Counted from the first letter of the stretch, positions 1-13,856 are shown. The stretch is 64,000 nt of DNA from Liolophura sinensis (GCF_032854445.1 NC_088295.1:7254501-7318500); one strand, 5' to 3'. Notes: generated by a model not told the origin, from the sequence alone. Translations and numbers: made by a program.

Positions 1-1439
1 TTTGGCGCGCGGCACTGACAGGATAGTGCGAGGAAACAGGGCTGGTTGCTGGGGTATTATTTCTGGGGTCTTCGGTAAATACACCTAATGACACCTCGTC
101 GTAATATCACTGTAAGATTGTAGTACGACGAAAAACCCCAAGCATACAAGCATGTAACCATCAAACTGCCCTTGATGAAAACCTTGGATCCGTACCCCGT
201 AATACTTGAGGTTTGAAAAGGATTTTCTTATCTGCCGCCTGGACATGCGCACGGGCTTTCACCCACGATACACTTTGACGTATACAGACCGGCCTTGTTT
301 AATCCGCTGATGGGCTATGATATCGCGATAATTACATACATATTATGGGCACATAGTCTACGGTCCAAATATTTGCTCGGTTGGTTAGATATACTTAGCA
401 AATGTGAAACAAGACCGTACCATTATGAAATCTGACCACGTGTCATCCAATGACTGACCTCGTGACCCTCGTGCCGGATGTTGATCAACGTAAAGGGCGC
501 AGACAGTGGGCACTCATGGAGATGGAATCTTCCCAGGGGCAGCGGATCGACAATTACCTCCCTGATAGATCCATCTTTCCAATGTTAGTATTATCAGTTT
601 TACTATGTTGTTCAAATTACGGCCCTCGTCTGTAAGCGTAGTGGTAATCAACGACAAATGTCAGGCAGCAAATTGGCCGTGGACCAAATATATCAAAGTT
701 GAGGAATACGGACAAAATCAGGTCGCTGAGGAACACCGCATTCATGAGCTGTGTTAGATTCCTATCCTAGCGAAAACCTGCGACGAACCTGCTACCCCTA
801 TTTAGCTTACGAACATTAGTGAAGTTACTAAAATGGGAGCCACTAAATATATACGCAGTATAGCTAGACGAACAACCAACAGCTAGTGTTTCGTAAGCTT
901 GATGAACTTCTCCATACAAAAATTTACTTGTTTACCATCTAGCGTGGCAACTTAGCAGCCCATGCGCGTTTGGGCTTTACCTTGTATACCCTTACAGTCT
1001 TAACCCGATATGTAGGCCTATGTTCTGACTCAGTTATGTTCAGTCTGCGAGCGCAGCTTTATGCCAAGTCGTCTACATTATTTATTTATTTTCTTAACTT
1101 GATCGGTGTTTAATGCCGCATTAAGAATCGACTACGTTATACATGGACCCGTAAATACTCTAATGATATGCTCTCTCTGTATATTCATGAATATCAGTAG
1201 TATAATTCTAGGGTCTATGTCTTAGGTCACAACTTGGCCTTACTCCAGCTTTTTTCAGTTCCCATTGTTTCGCTTGTGCCGGTACAAGCAAAAAGTTGTC
1301 AAATTTATACCTAGTAAATAAAAGACATATGGTTTTCATCTATACCCTTCGTACACATCCATAATTCACAGTTAAGTACTGCACTAGCCTCGGTCCGAGT
1401 TTTCGCTTCCATATTTGGCTTCCTGTTCAAATAACCTGC
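1..1439. other. Intergenic DNA, no gene seen
   Basis: Only short chance open frames. A weak match to the SINE tail (ATTTATTT, gatcggtgtttaatgccg) occurs at about 1080-1130 and may be an old fragment. Confidence 0.6.
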
Positions 1440-2540
1440 TAAATATGATCGTGTTAGGTTTTAGATGTGAGGATCTGGCTCGTTGGAATTAAGCTGTACC
1501 GATATGTCTAGTTATGATCGTGTTTCGTTTTACTTTTGGGGATGAGGCTAGTTAGGTTTTAGTTGTGGGGATATGGCTAATTTGGTTTTAGTTGTGAAGA
1601 TCTGGCTAATCGGGTTTTACTTGTACCGATATGTCTAGTTGTGATCCTGTTGGGTTTTACTTGTACCGATATGTCTAGTCATGATCCTGTTGGATTTTAG
1701 TTGCACCGATATGTCTAGTCATGATCCTGTTGGATTTTAGTTGCACCGATATGTCTAGTCATGATCCTGTTGGATTTTAGTTGCACCGATATGTCTAGTC
1801 ATGATCCTGTTGGATTTTAGTTGCACCGATATGTCTAGTCATGATCCTGTTGGATTTTAGTTGCACCGATATGTCTAGTCATGATCCTGTTGGATTTTAG
1901 TTGCACCGATATGTCTAGTCATGATCCTGTTGGATTTTAGTTGCACCGATATGTCTAGTCATGATCCTATTGGATTTTAGTTGCACCGATATGTCTAGTC
2001 ATGATCCTGTTGGATTTTAGTTTGACTGATATGTCTAGTCATGATCCTGTTGGATTTTAGTTGCACCGATATGTCTAGTCATGATCCTGTTGGATTTTAG
2101 TTGCACCGATATGTCTAGTCATGATCCTGTTGGATTTTAGTTGCACCGATATGTCTAGTCATGATCCTGTTGGATTTTACTTGTACCGATATGTCTAGTC
2201 ATGATCCTATTGGATTTTAGTTGCACCGATATGTCTAGTCATGATCCTGTTGGATTTTGGTTGCACCGATATGTCTAGTCATGATCCTGTTGGGTTCTGG
2301 TTGTGAAGATCTCAGTAATTATGATATTGTTGAGTTTTACTTGTTGAGATCACGAAGGTTACGTGGCTTTCATTTATGGGGATTTGTCTAGTTATCATCC
2401 TCTTGGGTTCTGTTTGTGGGGATATAGCTACAGCTATGATCGCACTGGGTTTCAGTTTTGCTCTTTATAGTTATGGTCCTAGTGGGATTTATTGCGGATC
2501 TGTCCAGTTGTGATCTTATTGGGTTTAATGATGCACTGGA
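1440..2540. repeat. 40-bp satellite array
   Basis: The unit, whose two halves read ttgcaccgatatgtctagtc and atgatcctgttggattttag, repeats at exactly 40 bp from about 1620 to 2300 (about 17 near-identical copies). Degenerate copies with insertions flank it on both sides. The homogeneous core and decayed edges are typical of arrays kept alike by unequal exchange. Confidence 0.95.
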
Positions 2541-4572
2541 TCTATATTTTGGATACCAAATGTTTTCGTTTCATAAAATTTAGATTCTTACCTGAACTAA
2601 TGTAAAAGTGTCAAGTGGTCGCATTTAATGAGCTACTTAGTATGTCTTTACTTATCTCATATGGGGTGACCGAAGGCTGAAGCTCAGTGGCGAAGCGGCA
2701 GACAGCGGGGATACTATCTTCCCCTCGCCCCTTTACCCCCCCCATTCTCCTGGAGATTCGCGTAGAAGCAAGCTAACGTTTATACCTTATTCAATATTCA
2801 CTAAGCTTAGTTTGTCTGTCTATCAAATTGTAGCTTTCAGAAACTCGTCTGGAAACTGCTAAGCAAGACGTATGTCAATGTTTATTTCGCTAATGTCCGT
2901 CTTGACGTGCGCATGTCAGTCTTAAGTAGCTTCCGTAACACACGTGTTCTGGGTTTGCTTAGCTAGTGATCAGATTGGCGTTAAGTGTACGTCCTTGAGA
3001 ACATAGGTGTTGATGAGTTGCGGAATATGGGCTCGTCGCAGCTGGCATCAAACCCACTGCACATGTTATTGTGGTGTGTTTGTGAAACGTTTCTTATACA
3101 CGCATGCGTAGAATAAAGACGGTTATGGCTGCTGGCGTCGGACCCCACTAACCACCGCTGTACGCAAACATTATGCTACTTTCGGTTTCCCCTCTCATCG
3201 AGCTTATGAGAAAGTGGTTAAATAACACCTGGTTTTTAGCCTCTGAAGGCAATTTTCGGACTAAATGTCGGATTACAGGTGCTGGTAATTAATATTAACT
3301 TAATGTTCAGCTTCTGTAAACTCTTCGCCAGTTTGTGGGGATTTGGGGGCCATCTGTCAACACATCTGTTATTTAGAGCCGTGTGTGGAGTCGCTCTTCA
3401 GCGCTGGAGGGTGGTTTCGCGGGCTGTCTAAACTGAACAGCATCTGCTACACCTGTGGCGAGCCGGCTGCAGTGTCTCGCAAACTTCCTCAAGCTGTTAA
3501 AAACCTCTAACGGAATCCTCTATCCTTGACAGTTCAAAGAAGCGAGTATGTCTGAAAATATCCAAACAGAAGATGTAGCTCTCGCTCATCTCTGTAGGCA
3601 TTATGTCCGTTCACACACCCACTCTAACACGAGGAATACTCCTGACGACTTACACCAATACGGTACCATTTGGCACACTTATCTTACAAGGATAGATTAC
3701 CATAGTTTGACGAATTCTCGTACATGCAGAATAAAATTCATGATGAAAAATCTTCGCGATTGTGGCGGGGATGTAGCGAATGAACTCTATCCAGTCTAAA
3801 TGACTGGCTATAGACCTGTCAATCCATGTATGTCACACACGGGCTGAGTTGAATGGCTCCGCCCAATTTAACTTTACGTAACGATCATTTTTTTCTACGG
3901 CAGTAAGTACTTTGGAATTTAAACCTGTGATTGGCTAAGTACTTTGGAATTTAAGCTTGTGATTGGCGAAGAACATTATCCGTGGGCAATCTGTCGTCTA
4001 AGGAAAGGTTTTCATGCCAAAGATAAGACTGATGTTTTCAATCCAAAATATATTCCCCAAGGAGATAAATACGATAAATTTTTAAGTCTTGGGAAAATTA
4101 TGATAATCGCTATTGTGTAAGTGGATAATTAAAAAGTGGGACAAACTAATACAGAGAAAAATAGTCGTTGGCACCTTTAATCAGCTTGCCCATATACAAT
4201 GGATGTTTGTTTCAAAAATGATATTGTGACCCACACATTGTGACCCACACCACCACGAAATTAATTAGCATTACCTTATATAGGTGTTACCGTTCTCTCG
4301 GCCAAGTCCGTGCTTACAGTACCAAGAAGCATCCTTGGATGAAAACTCTAAAATGTGTTTTGGTCGCTGATGAATGCTTTACAAAGGCATAGGCGACCGG
4401 TTTTTTCTTATTTTTTGAAAGAATGTTAGCCGGTATAGCAAGGATTCGGTCTGCTAAGTTTCACAGGACATAGATATTGCGATTTCGTCACTATAACGGA
4501 TGTATTAAAATACTTACATCACTGACAGGAAAACAGAGCAGCGACGACAGAGTGATAATTGTCAAATGCTCA
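2541..4572. other. Intergenic DNA with a small duplication
   Basis: No convincing gene. An 83-codon frame at 3548-3799 has no recognisable domain. A 32-bp direct duplication (taagtactttggaatttaa) lies at 3904-3967. Confidence 0.5.
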
Positions 4573-4735
4573 TATTTATTTATTTATTTGATTGGTGTTT
4601 TACGCTGTACTCGAGAATATTTCACTTATACGACGGCGGCCAGCATTATGGTAGGAGGAAACCGGGCAGAGCCCGGGGGAAACCCACGACCATCCGCAGG
4701 TTAATGGTAGACCGTCCCACGTAAGGCCGTACAGG
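4573..4735 (-). mobile_element. tRNA-derived SINE, 5'-truncated copy
   Basis: Reading the minus strand, the body (ccgtacgg...accatccgcaggtt, cggcggccagcattatgg on plus) and the tail ending in ATTTATTT are present, but the tRNA-like head is missing. Same family as 30708-30945 and 63778-63980. Confidence 0.8.
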
Positions 4736-7161
4736 TCAAATGATTATACCCAACTAGTGAAATACGGTCTCTTCTCAATTAACCTAAACCATTAATTTAT
4801 GTATATGACAAAATAGTAGCAAATCACGCGCCCTAACAATTTATTAGACGTCACTGTTCTAGAATTACTCACAATGTTGTGTTCTCATCACATGTTACAT
4901 ACAATAACATTAAAACAATGCCGAGGCACCAGATCTCACCACAGAGCGAAAAGCTCTCAGATATAGTCTGTTCAGATATAACGTGCTGTCACACATGTGT
5001 AAGGATGACCATTACATAGATAGTGGAATTTTCATTTCGCCTCCTGGTATGACCGTGTCTTCCTAGCTATATGAATTCTTCCCCGGCTTAAATCGTTTAT
5101 GATTTGTGACACTGTATCCAAAGCCTCTATTTCGACAATGTGTAAAGTGTCCATCGATATTTATGTGGTATTTTGTCGGTGTTTGCAAATTTGCGATTCT
5201 CTCTCTACTTTCTGATGTTGTAGTACTACAGACAGATTTGTATATATAAGCGTATATTATATTATGTTAAGATGTGTGTGGTATCCGAATGTAAAAGTTG
5301 CTGTGAATAAAGATAGGTAAATAATCCAGGCTGCTTGCATACAACACTCCACAGGAAACGAATTCTTAATACGTCTTTTTCATTAGCTTTTTACTGTTTG
5401 CTGATGTTCCTCTGGAGTGTGATGTGTAGAGCCTTTTTACGTAGGATTGGGCTTTTGCCCAGTGTTTCTGAATATTGTACTGTCATCCGTACTGGCTGTC
5501 GTACTCAATTATATCCAAGATGCATAAGATGGTGGGAATGGCTGTGGATGTACAGGTTCCTGGTCCTTTATCAAGAAGTTGTGGAGTCAGTGATTCAACG
5601 CCCCCATCAGGTGAGCAATCTGGCGCGACTTTAGTCGAAGTTGTTCCGAGGGATCAATAGTCATAACCTTTCTGTGACAATCCTGATATACTTCGCCGAT
5701 GCACATGTATCTCTTGATATGTATATAAACTGTAAACAGTCCTCTCTGTGGGGTACATCAATAGATCAATGGCAGCATGACGGAATACATTTCATGTTAC
5801 ACCAGGTACAAGCTGTTACCGATCTCAAAATCCAGTCGTGTAACAAGTTGTAACAAATAACACAGAACATAAATGGAGGTCATTTGTTAATATACTGTAG
5901 TATCAATAAAAGGTGTTCGGTTACCTCTTGTAACCAACCTCGTTATTAATTTTGACAGTTAATTTCGATCTAGTGATATAGTGCCACCATACTAGTCTTT
6001 GTTTAGGATAAAAGTGAGAGAGGGTTTGGGAGAAAAGGGAGAGACGCGCACACACATGTGGGCCGGGATATCGTGAGTTTCATAATCTTTATCCGGGTAG
6101 AAGTTCAAATCTGAACTGTGTTGGCGGGTTTCGTCTTATTGCCCTATGCCCACAACCAAGTGCCCTCCACTGACGCGGCCTTGGCACCGTAGTGTTTCCG
6201 CACGTTAAGTAATTCAGCCGATTCACTTATCAGGGAAATGACTTTCTTGTATCTATGACGAGCTGTAGTTACTGCTTTGACTAGCTTGTCGATACCTCCC
6301 TCCTCGCTGCTGATTTCCTCACGACCGCACATCCGAACACTATCGGTCGTCGCCGGCGTGAACCACATGATGCGGATAGCGCATTAATACGAGTTTTAAT
6401 CCTGCACCGCTTAAGACATCAGCCTAAATACGCCTTACTGTCAAACATAAGACGAGTTGTCATGCTCACAGTCATTTAATTGTCTCATAATTTTTACTAA
6501 TATTAATTACGTTGGTATTAAATCGATTATTTTACTGACTTACATGGCAGATGTCATGTATTTATGTGGGAGGATTTTGTTTTCTGTTCTACTATAGTCG
6601 TTAATATATTCAAAATGACACCTTGATAGACAACTGATAACAGTCACAATGTAACATAATGTTCTGGTCCCACTGGGAACAGCAAATTACCAGTGATACT
6701 GTACTCATGCTACACGTACATGTATATCTTCGCAAAGGCTATTATATGCGTGTATATGTACGTACAGAGGAATGGCTACAGAATATGGTAATTGTGAAAC
6801 AGGTGTATTTGGTTGTGACAAGCCTACGGTGTAGGTGCATTCCCTGTCGTGCGCCTGCGTACAGTACATATACCATGTTCTGCCACTTCGCACAACACTG
6901 CTTCTATCCGCGCACGGCTGTTGATAAACGGCACGAAGGCTGTGAACTCGTAGCGAGTCCTCCGTGTATACGCCTGTTTATGAACTTGAGGAGCGATGTT
7001 ACCTGGCTACGCCGATGAATAGAGACGGCAATATACCCATGGCTCGTTGATGATAAGTAAAAGGAAACTCCGTTGCACATTTAAGACTGGAGACTCATGT
7101 GTTTCTGAAGAATACAGTGGTGTTTTGTGGTATGTATGCAATAGAGATAGGTTGAGAATTA
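4736..7161. other. Intergenic DNA, no gene seen
   Basis: Several frames of 60-120 codons on both strands lack family motifs. A minus-strand frame at 6144-6368 reads as a charged helix (EEGGIDKLVKAVTTARHRYK), but an in-frame stop lies just before its ATG and no splice partner is visible. Confidence 0.45.

Positions 7162-7250
<89 letters not shown>
7162..7250. repeat. (AC)n(AT)n microsatellite
   Basis: A short AC run passes into about 37 TA repeats. It directly precedes a truncated SINE copy. Confidence 0.97.
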
Positions 7251-7251
<1 letters not shown>

Positions 7252-7263
7252 TGTAACTGCAAC

Positions 7264-7402
7264 TTCATTGTAACAAAGTGGGAAGGTCTTCCAGCAACCT
7301 GCGGATGGTCGTGGGTTTCCACCCACCATAATGCTGGCCGCCGTCGTATAAGTGAAATATTCTTGAATACGGCGTAAAACACCAATCAAATAAATAAATC
7401 AT
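7264..7402 (+). mobile_element. tRNA-derived SINE, 5'-truncated copy
   Basis: Starts at gggaaggtcttccagcaacc, runs through ccataatgctggccgccgtc and ends ttttacgcc-type tail aaataaataaat. It lacks the tRNA head. Confidence 0.85.
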
Positions 7403-9589
7403 TGTAACAACTTTTCCACCTACGTGATTATCATTCTTTTCCTGTTATTTTGCGGCATTATGTAAGTTTTTTTAGCCGTTTACTTCTTAACATTCACAGC
7501 TTGTTCTGTTGTTGTTTGCTCAATGGTGGTGAAGATACTTTAAACATTGCTAGCCGCAGGTTGTAATACACCTGTTCATCAATACACTTGGCTCTGTGAT
7601 GAATACAGCGACACAAGACCAAACAGCTGGTGCACACCCGCTAGGTGCTACACATTTACTGGGGTTGGGAATGGAATAGGTTATTCACGTCTGTTGAGTT
7701 GTTATGAAATGTCAGAGTTACAGTTTGTGGAAGAATATACCACGAAAATTACACAGATAACATAGAAATGAGGAACCGCTTGGTCCATGCCTGGTGTGAG
7801 TCTATAGTTGTACTGCCTGTTACTAAGCTGGGTTATCAGGGGGTGGACTTCCTGTACCGTTACTACAGATACTTCAGGGTCTCAGGAGCGCTGTAAGATA
7901 TGATGTGTGGGGAAAATTTGCAGGATGAATACTACAGAAATAAGGTAAGAGTAAGTATAACTAACAAGGTACCATGATGGACTAACAGGTGACTACGAGG
8001 AATCTTCTAACCACTGGCTGTGGACCGGTCTGTTCATAAAGCATCACCTCACTATAAATACGGCGTACAGGTTTTTGCGGTCTCTGGTAAAGCCGCCTGA
8101 GAGGTGATTGGTAACATGGACAAGTATACAGACTTGTCATAAATGAATGTACAATAATTGGTACCGGTTATAAAACAGAATACAACATTGCAACAAGAGT
8201 TGTTGTAGGGTAATAGGGTGTACCATAACATTACCTTGTCGGTAATATCCAAAGCCTGCATCTTAGTACCGGTTATGAAAAAGGGCACAGTGCTGAGATG
8301 GGAGGATGTATAGGATAAGGCTGGGTGTACTGTATGGTTACATTTCCTCTAGCTAACTGGTAGTATGCTATACGTGTAACAGATAAGGCACATTATTGTA
8401 TGTATGGCAATAGCTGAATGATGGTCAAATTATCACACACCAATCAAATAATAATAACTAAGTAATCAAATTATCACAGCTTTTCTTCCATTCTGGCCCT
8501 TTCTTATGTCCGCAGCTTAGTTTTTACAAGTATATTGTACAGACGGTCTGTGACTCTTAACATCTGGTCTGCTGACATCACACTGTGGCATTTGGCACAA
8601 GTCTGGAAAAGTTACCTGGAAATCAGTATAGGTGAAAACTGGGGCAACCCCTCGGTCGGGACGAGCATTCTCCGCATGAATGGCGCCTAACTAAGATGCA
8701 CGCAGTCACAGTTGGTTTGCTCTGTGTTCGTGATACATTGTATATAATTTTATTTTCGTGCTTGGGCCAGGACCCGTTGATGGTGTAGACGAAAAGGTGT
8801 GTGTTCTCTTCGGGCACCGTGGCAGCGGGATACCCTATGGTGCCGCTATCCCATAGGCTAATCGCCTCCATAACTAACTATGGCAATTCGTTTTGCAGAG
8901 TGTCTTATCTGTACAGATAGCGAGGTAATTATGAGCAGTCGGCCAAGTAGGCCATCAGTCGCGCGCTAGTTCTCTTTAAGTATGGTTCCTGGGATAGCAA
9001 ACATCAATCAGATCTTGTGTATCCTGTTTAATGCACTGATTGACAGCGTGTCCACGAGTAAGATCCTCATCTGTGCCCAGACGACCAACAAAGGACAAAA
9101 CCATCGCACGAACTTAAACCTTTATGCTTTAAATTTTACAAGGATTCTGTAGGTTTAATTAGGGATCCCGTTCTTCCCGAAACGGTTGTAGGATGACATT
9201 CAACTATACAGTACTCTATTAGATGGCGTAGAATTCTAACTACAACAGCAAACGACGTGGACCTGTAAAAGCTTTGTTTTGCGCAGGTCTTGTCTTCTTT
9301 ACTATACGCCAACCAGGCCAGGGTGATTGACAGACATCGCCATGTGCCGTGGTCCAGGTGTTGACTTTCTAACAACGGTCTAGATATCAGTAGAGCAGTG
9401 AGTCTGTTCATGGCAGGTCGTGGATTGAGACATGAAAGTTCAAACTTTGATGTTTCTTCTTTCTTTCTCTTCTCTTACCGCTGACGCCTGTCAGTCATGT
9501 CAGAGTGTGATCCCAGCTTAGCCAATTTGTCAGGCGATGAAAATGTTGTGAATTTCAAGGTTTTAAGTAGGCTGCTAGGCGTAGTGAGA
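7403..9589. other. Intergenic DNA, no gene seen
   Basis: Unique-looking, moderately AT-rich sequence with no gene, tRNA or clear repeat that I can support. Confidence 0.5.
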
Positions 9590-10165
9590 TGTTCTGATGA
9601 CGAATCTGGTGGTTTTTTCCTTTCTCCGACGCACGGTTTTGTCGCCAATTGCTTTGAAAGTGCGAAAAAGTGCAATTTTCGTCCATATTTGGAAGTCACG
9701 TGACACAAAACTGCTGCAGCTGTGGAGCTGAAAATGACTGAGTACAAAGGACTATATGGGTACTGTAGGCGTGCGGAAAATCATGGAAGTGTGTCAATAA
9801 ATGTGAGAGTTGCAGTGCTTCAAATATTGTCCAAAGGCCGATTTGCTGTATTTGGCACTTTGACGTCCCGATGTTATATGATGCATTTTAAATGCATTTG
9901 CGACTAGGATGAAGGCACGAACATTGGAAGCATGCTACCCGACGTAGTTTGACGTCCTGGTCATGAATCTGGAATTATTTCTTTCCGGCGACGTATAGTT
10001 TTGCGGCAAATTGCGATCAAAACGCGAAACAGCGCTAATCCCACCATATTTGGAGGTCTGGTGAGAGAAAACCGTTACAGCTGTAAAGCTGAACATCACT
10101 GAGTGGAAAGCGCTACACACGTACTCTATGTGTGCTGAAAATTTTGGATTTGTGTCAATATCCAC
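9590..10165. repeat. Pair of diverged ~200-bp direct repeats
   Basis: 9600-9800 and 9965-10165 share an ordered set of blocks: tttc-cgacg, gttttg-cg-caaattgc, ccatatttgga-gtc, acagctg-gagctga-a, gaaaat, tgtgtcaata. They look like two old copies of one dispersed or tandem element. Confidence 0.7.
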
Positions 10166-10280
10166 AGGACATGAAGGGGTAAACGTCATCGATCCGATCT
10201 GGGATCCCGGCCTAGGATCTGCTGTTCGCAGATCCATCTAGTTTATATTGAGACTGTTGACGGGACTAATGTTGACGGGA

Positions 10281-10414
10281 CAGACCTTCCCACTTACGGC
10301 CGGAGAGGAAGCCAGCATGAGCTGGACTTGAACTCACAGCGACCGCAGTGGTGAGAGGCTCCTGGGTCATTACGCTGCGCTAGCGCGCTAACCGACTGAG
10401 CCACGGAGGCCCCG
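10281..10414 (-). mobile_element. SINE head (tRNA-like part) only
   Basis: On the minus strand this reads ggcctccgtggctcagtcgg (A-box-like TGGCTCAGTCGG) and ctgtgagttcaagtccagct (B-box-like), then ends after the cttcctctccggccgtaag segment. The body and tail are absent. Confidence 0.88.
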
Positions 10415-10790
10415 ACATGACTGATGGTGTGACTTATGGTGTAACTGGGAATATGACTGATGATTTGAATTGTGGTGTGATTATAATTGTGTGACAGGTA
10501 ACGTGACTGATGGCGTGATTGATGGAGTGACTGATCATGTGACTGATGACCCGAATGATGGTTTGATTGATGACGTGACACGTAGCGTGACTAATGACAT
10601 AAGATTACGTGACTGGTGGTGATGTGACTGATCACGTGGCGTGATGGTTTGAATGATGATGTGACACATGACGAGACTGATGGTGTCACCGATGATGAGA
10701 CTGATTGTGTCACCGATGACGAGACTGATGGTGTCACCGATGACGAGACTGATGGTGTCACCGATGACGAGACTGATGGTGTCACTGGTT
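10415..10790. repeat. Degenerate tgactgatg array passing into a 24-bp minisatellite
   Basis: 10415-10660 is an irregular tgactgatggtgtgac-type array. 10668-10785 is five clean copies of a 24-bp unit (gatgacgagactgatggtgt). Because 24 is a multiple of 3, periodic open frames run on both strands; I do not regard them as genes. Confidence 0.9.
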
Positions 10791-10965
10791 GTGAATTCTC
10801 ACGTTGTTACTCATTCCAGAAAGTACCACAAAGAACTGCCAACTAAAGACCAGTTAGATTCTCTTGGAATACTTTACACTGAGAGACGATGACCGTGTGG
10901 AAACTCACAAACTCTTTAATTCTGGTAAAACTTAATGTATCGTTATCTGGAGAACAACTCTCGTA

Positions 10966-11140
10966 CATGTGTACACAAAAAGGCCACTTTCGTACATGTA
11001 CACAAAAAGGCCACTTTCGTACATGTACACAAAAAGGCCACTTTCGTACATGTACACAAAAAGGCCACTTTCTTACATGTACACAAAAGGCCACTTTCGT
11101 ACAAGTACACAAAAAGGCCACTTTCGTTGACGTACATAAA
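10966..11140. repeat. 27-bp minisatellite
   Basis: About 6.5 copies of a unit containing gtacacaaaaaggccacttt, with one unit a base shorter. The unit is a multiple of 3, which creates repetitive frames in several registers. Confidence 0.95.
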
Positions 11141-12689
11141 ATAGGCATAGACTCTCGTCTATGATTTAAACACGATCCTCCTGGCATGTGTGACAGGAGA
11201 GTTTATTGACAGTATTCACAGGGGCATGAGGTTTGTTGAATGCAAATCAAGATTCTGGCATATCTGTACAGCTTCAGGTTGAACCGTTAACTGACGATAG
11301 AGCACTGTATATGGTCTATTCTTGCGACAACTCGACCACTTTATATATGTTACAGCTAAGCAGTGTATGATGACCAGTTCGTGTATATCGTCCTCCCTTT
11401 CCATCCCCAGGTTAAAATTCTTTTATCTCCACAGTACATATGTGTATACGAATGCAATTTGCTGATTTATCTGCTTTTCACTTCATTTTTTGCAGACAAC
11501 GATTTTTTCCTATTATGATAAACAATGCTTTTCGCCATATCATTGAGCTCTTCATTTAAAAAGCTCAAAAATCAATGTTAACTAAAATGTCAGTGCGTAT
11601 AGAACATGATGCCATAATAGACATCAACTGTGTCAAGTGTACACAGATTTATGTGTCTCGCGCATGTGCGAGGAATTTCGCCTTATCCCGAAGTACAATA
11701 AAATATTAATGAAAAGATGCAATATACTTGGCCTTTTGACCCAAACATATCTGGAATAGTGAAGAAGAAAAACACTTTAATGAATTCATCTGCTGCGCGG
11801 AGGGAATACCGCCCACAAATCGGCGTCTGCTCCAGACGATTGGCCAGTCAGGCAGATCTCCCAGTGCAGGTATTCTCCCATTGTGAGTATGTGTTAGGGA
11901 ATAACCTGTAGACACTTACATGTAGTTAGCATCAGGACCACGCCGATCTGTGGGGAAATGGTACAATCTCCATGAAGGCAGAGATGTGTACAACAGGCCA
12001 ATGTCACGGTGATGTATGATGGTTTCTCGTGAACAAGGCTACACTGATTACTGCAGGACTGTGGGAGATGATATTGGAGAGCTGATACCATCTACGCTGT
12101 AACTTGCCTGGTCCGACTGACGTAGCCGCAGGGAGAGGGGCCATGCCCTGCTCTTTACGTTAGCCTCAGCTTTCCGGGCAGTTTGCTGTAGAAGGTAGCG
12201 ACCATGACAAAATCTGCCCTCTGGGACTCTTAATTCAATTATCCGGCATCTAGCAATGTCGCGCCCGCTCGCATTAGCTCCACACCACAACTGTGAAAAA
12301 CTGTATCAACTTCTCCAATCTAGTTTCAGTAAACTGGATATTGGGATATCATTTTGTGGTATTCACAATCTATCTTGTCTTTTTGAAGACAGCATCTCTT
12401 TCCTTTGCTAATCCTTTGATGCCGAATTATGTGAGGCAAACCTTACAAACCTTGAATTTTGATACCTCAAGGTTGATATTTATCGAATAAAACACGGTCA
12501 GATTCCTGCCATAAATAAAGCTACTTCCTACAAGAAAAAACACTCGTGTGAGTCTTTAAAACTGTCTTTAATGTTCATTGCTTAGCCGTTTTTTTCCTCT
12601 GACCTCTTGTCTACCATACCGGACTTCGTCACATACTTGAATTATTTTTTCCAGTCCCCATGTGGGCATAACATTGTTCATCTCGGCTG
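11141..12689. other. Intergenic DNA, no gene seen
   Basis: No coding or RNA feature is supported. Segments near 11800-11900 and 12100-12290 are more GC-rich than their surroundings and could be old dispersed repeats, but I found no second copy in this window. Confidence 0.4.
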
Positions 12690-13215
12690 TGGATATGATC
12701 TTGTATATATATGTGGATAAGAACTTGTAAATGCTTGTGGATATGAACTTATACATATATATGTGGATATGGCCTTGTATATTTACTTGCATATGGCGTT
12801 GTGCATGTATGTGAATATGGCCTTGTACATATGTATGGATATGGCCTTGTACATGTATGCAGATATGGCCATGTACATATATGTAGGGCCATGTACATAT
12901 ATATGGCCTTGTATATGTATGTGGATATAGCCTCGTGTATGTATTCAGAAATGACTTGGTACATATATGCACATATGGCCTTGTATATATATGTAGATAT
13001 GGCCTTGTACACGTGTGCAGATATGGCCTTGTACATGTATGCAGATATGGCCCTGTACATGTATGCAGATATGGATTGTACATGTGTGCAGATATGGCCT
13101 TGTACATGTGTGCAGATATGGCCTTGTACATGTGTGCAGATATGGCCTTGTACATGCATGCAGGTATGGCCTTGTACATGAATGCATATATGGCGTTGTA
13201 TATGTATACGCATAT
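12690..13215. repeat. 24-bp minisatellite
   Basis: About 21 copies of a unit like atggccttgtacatgtatgc with insertions and deletions, centre most uniform (13000-13160). Codon-length unit, so long periodic frames on both strands are artefacts. Confidence 0.95.
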
Positions 13216-13856
13216 GACCATGTTTGTGGATGGAAACTTACTGTTTTTCTGTATCTGTTTCAGAGGCTGCTATCTGGTACTGGAGTTTAACCTGGAGGTG
13301 TCTCTGGCCTACATCTGAGGTCTGTAGCATGGCCGTAGCATGACTTAACAAATGGCTACGAATGAACGTCGCTACAATCGGCATGATCCTTTGTTCTGGT
13401 GAAACACAGTGTTGTCTTCCTGGACACTTCGTGCTATACTGGCGCTCTGTTGTTGTTTTATCCCTAACGTGGTAGTTTAGGGTAGATTCCCTGGATGTAA
13501 CTAACCATGGATTTTACGTGCAGCTGGGTATAAGTGCCGACTGTTTGCCTACTGTTTATGAGAAAAGGTTATGAAATCTGGAATCCCAAAGAGATTTAGC
13601 TCTAAAAGCCTGCCAGCCCAATGTGGTTGTACTCTATCGCATTAGTGGGGCGTTAAAAGGTTGGACGTAACCATATTGGAGTGGCGAACGGCCGCCAAAG
13701 TCTTTCCCGAAAACAGCGGGCAGCGTTATGCGTGTGTCCTGGATTATGTACTATTTTCAAGATCGCTTTTACCAGAAAGCCAAAACTTAGCCGATATTTC
13801 TCATTTTACGTGCAATACTCTGATTCCCTTGGACGTCTACAGAATCCACTGCCATC
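13216..13856 (+). other. 5' flank and probable 5' UTR of GluN2
   Basis: No promoter motif could be identified. ATGs at 13661 and 13681 open frames that overlap the receptor start in other registers, so upstream exons or upstream ORFs are possible. Confidence 0.4.

Noticed and set aside
3548-3799. 83-codon frame as a small gene
   Set aside because: No signal peptide, domain or supporting splice structure; about the length expected by chance in 64 kb.
6144-6368. Minus-strand charged-helix frame as an exon
   Set aside because: Stop just upstream of its ATG and no visible partner exon; kept only as a remark.
7047-7389. Frames rich in IYIYIY
   Set aside because: Translation of the TA microsatellite and the SINE.
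10649-11187. Repetitive frames (DDETDGVT, CTQKGHFRT)
   Set aside because: 24- and 27-bp tandem repeats read in frame; no start context, domain or splice partner.
12568-13318. Long open frames with repeated YMYKAI/CTRPYLHT-type peptides on both strands
   Set aside because: Created by a 24-bp minisatellite whose unit is a multiple of three; open in several frames at once and on both strands.
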